Assembly: GCA_964057225.1 (NCBI GenBank)
Contig: OZ059897.1
Span: 186,001 to 250,000 of the forward strand
Reading direction: 5' to 3'
Length of the DNA: 64,000 bases
Origin: Auanema rhodensis
Taxonomy: Eukaryota > Nematoda > Chromadorea > Rhabditida > Rhabditidae
Within the stretch, counting starts at the first letter, position 1. Every line of letters starts with the position of its first letter. Shown here in pieces: positions 63,884 through 64,000 of this stretch. A program made the position numbers and the translations under genes. Below the pieces are notes generated by a model. The model was not told the origin of the DNA. It ran no database searches and saw nothing but the letters and a program-made list of their open reading frames with translations.

Positions 63884-64000
63884 GCCTTGAAAAATGGAAT
63901 CTAAAAACATCTACTTTTTGCTAAATTATTTTGAAATTTTTCGAAAAAATTTTTGTCAAAATGTTTTTGGAAGCAATGTTGAGTGTACATGGAAACTCAA
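63884..64000 (+). repeat. Partial monomer 183, cut by the window edge
   Basis: The first 117 bases of a monomer with head 'gaaaaatgg' and 'caatg'. It follows a 'cccagaag' unit as monomers 138, 144, 154 and 163 do, so the next bases would be expected to show the 'gaagtatag' and 'atatg' markers. The array clearly runs on past the window. Confidence 0.9.

Larger units (their letters stand above)
1..64000 (+). repeat. 351-bp satellite DNA array (182 full monomers plus a partial)
   Basis: The same 351-bp unit repeats head to tail from the first base to the last. The 'gccttgaa/gccttaaa' block starts at 1, 352, 703, 1054, 30187 and 58969, all exact multiples of 351 plus 1. It then falls at 59321 and 63884, one base late, because of a single insertion. 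All monomers lie in one orientation and nothing interrupts them. Monomers 1 and 2 differ at about 10 of 351 positions (about 3%), while many distant monomers look identical. G+C is about 31%. Arrays of this kind typically form centromeric or pericentromeric heterochromatin; that role is inferred. No coding gene, RNA gene or mobile element is visible, so this repeat accounts for the entire window. Species and satellite family are not recognised. Confidence 0.99.

Noticed and set aside
1-64000. CRISPR array
   Set aside because: Repeat units are 351 bp and directly adjacent, with no unique spacers, so this is a satellite.
1-64000. Transposon or retroelement insertion, or inverted array segment
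   Set aside because: The 351-bp phase continues without break from end to end, apart from one added base, and every monomer has the same orientation.
1-64000. Assembly artefact creating the repeat
   Set aside because: Monomers carry many different marker combinations, private mutations and hybrids, which a simple collapse or copy error would not make. Individual long identical blocks, such as 52651-58968, could still be mis-duplicated and need read support.
1-64000. Naming a specific species or known satellite family
   Set aside because: Length and AT content resemble several beetle and other insect satellites of about 350-360 bp, but I cannot match the sequence to any of them from memory with confidence.

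Overview
The whole window is one uninterrupted satellite DNA array. Its monomer is 351 bp, AT-rich (about 31% G+C, counted over the first monomer) and always in the same orientation. Taking the recurring 'gccttgaa/gccttaaa' block as an arbitrary start, there are 182 complete monomers (1-63883) and a 117-bp piece of the next (63884-64000). Array ends, flanking DNA, transposon insertions and inverted monomers are all absent. Below, monomer n starts at 351(n-1)+1, plus 1 from monomer 170 onward because monomer 169 carries the only indel I found. Monomer positions (m1-m351) count from that start.

No gene is supported. The only long open frame (399-596) exists because one substitution removes a stop codon that the other monomers keep. 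I see no tRNA, rRNA, CRISPR or recognisable mobile element. An array this long, regular and homogenised points to eukaryotic centromeric or pericentromeric heterochromatin. CpG is not depleted (about 12 per monomer against 8-9 expected), which fits a genome with little CpG methylation, such as an insect or other invertebrate. I cannot name the species or satellite family, and the centromere role is inference.

Monomers differ by substitutions at a limited set of sites: m6-14, 27, 48, 57-59, 93, 144, 148, 166-167, 182-186, 221-225, 250, 258, 276-278, 287, 308 and 313-317. These markers reveal layered higher-order repeats (HORs). From left to right: a 7/8-monomer HOR (1-5265); a 9-monomer relationship (5266-10179); mixed units (10180-13689); a 702-bp dimer HOR (13690-16497); an 8-monomer block (16849-19656) copied at 22816-25623 with a second dimer tract between; mixed units (25624-28431); a return of the left-hand family (28432-32994); a third dimer tract (32995-35100); a copy of the 24571-27378 block (35101-37557); a tetramer duplication (37558-40014); a more uniform tract (40015-47736); a hexamer HOR (47737-51948); a 9-monomer tandem duplication of 3159 bp per copy (52651-58968); and a tail mixing these right-hand types (58969-64000).

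Within the monomer the clearest structure is a long imperfect hairpin at m199-257 with a perfect 11-bp arm. There are also two competing hairpins at m93-125, a short dyad at m263-276 and an A/T-tract palindrome block at m46-84. These are the best candidates for protein binding, cruciform extrusion or structured satellite RNA.
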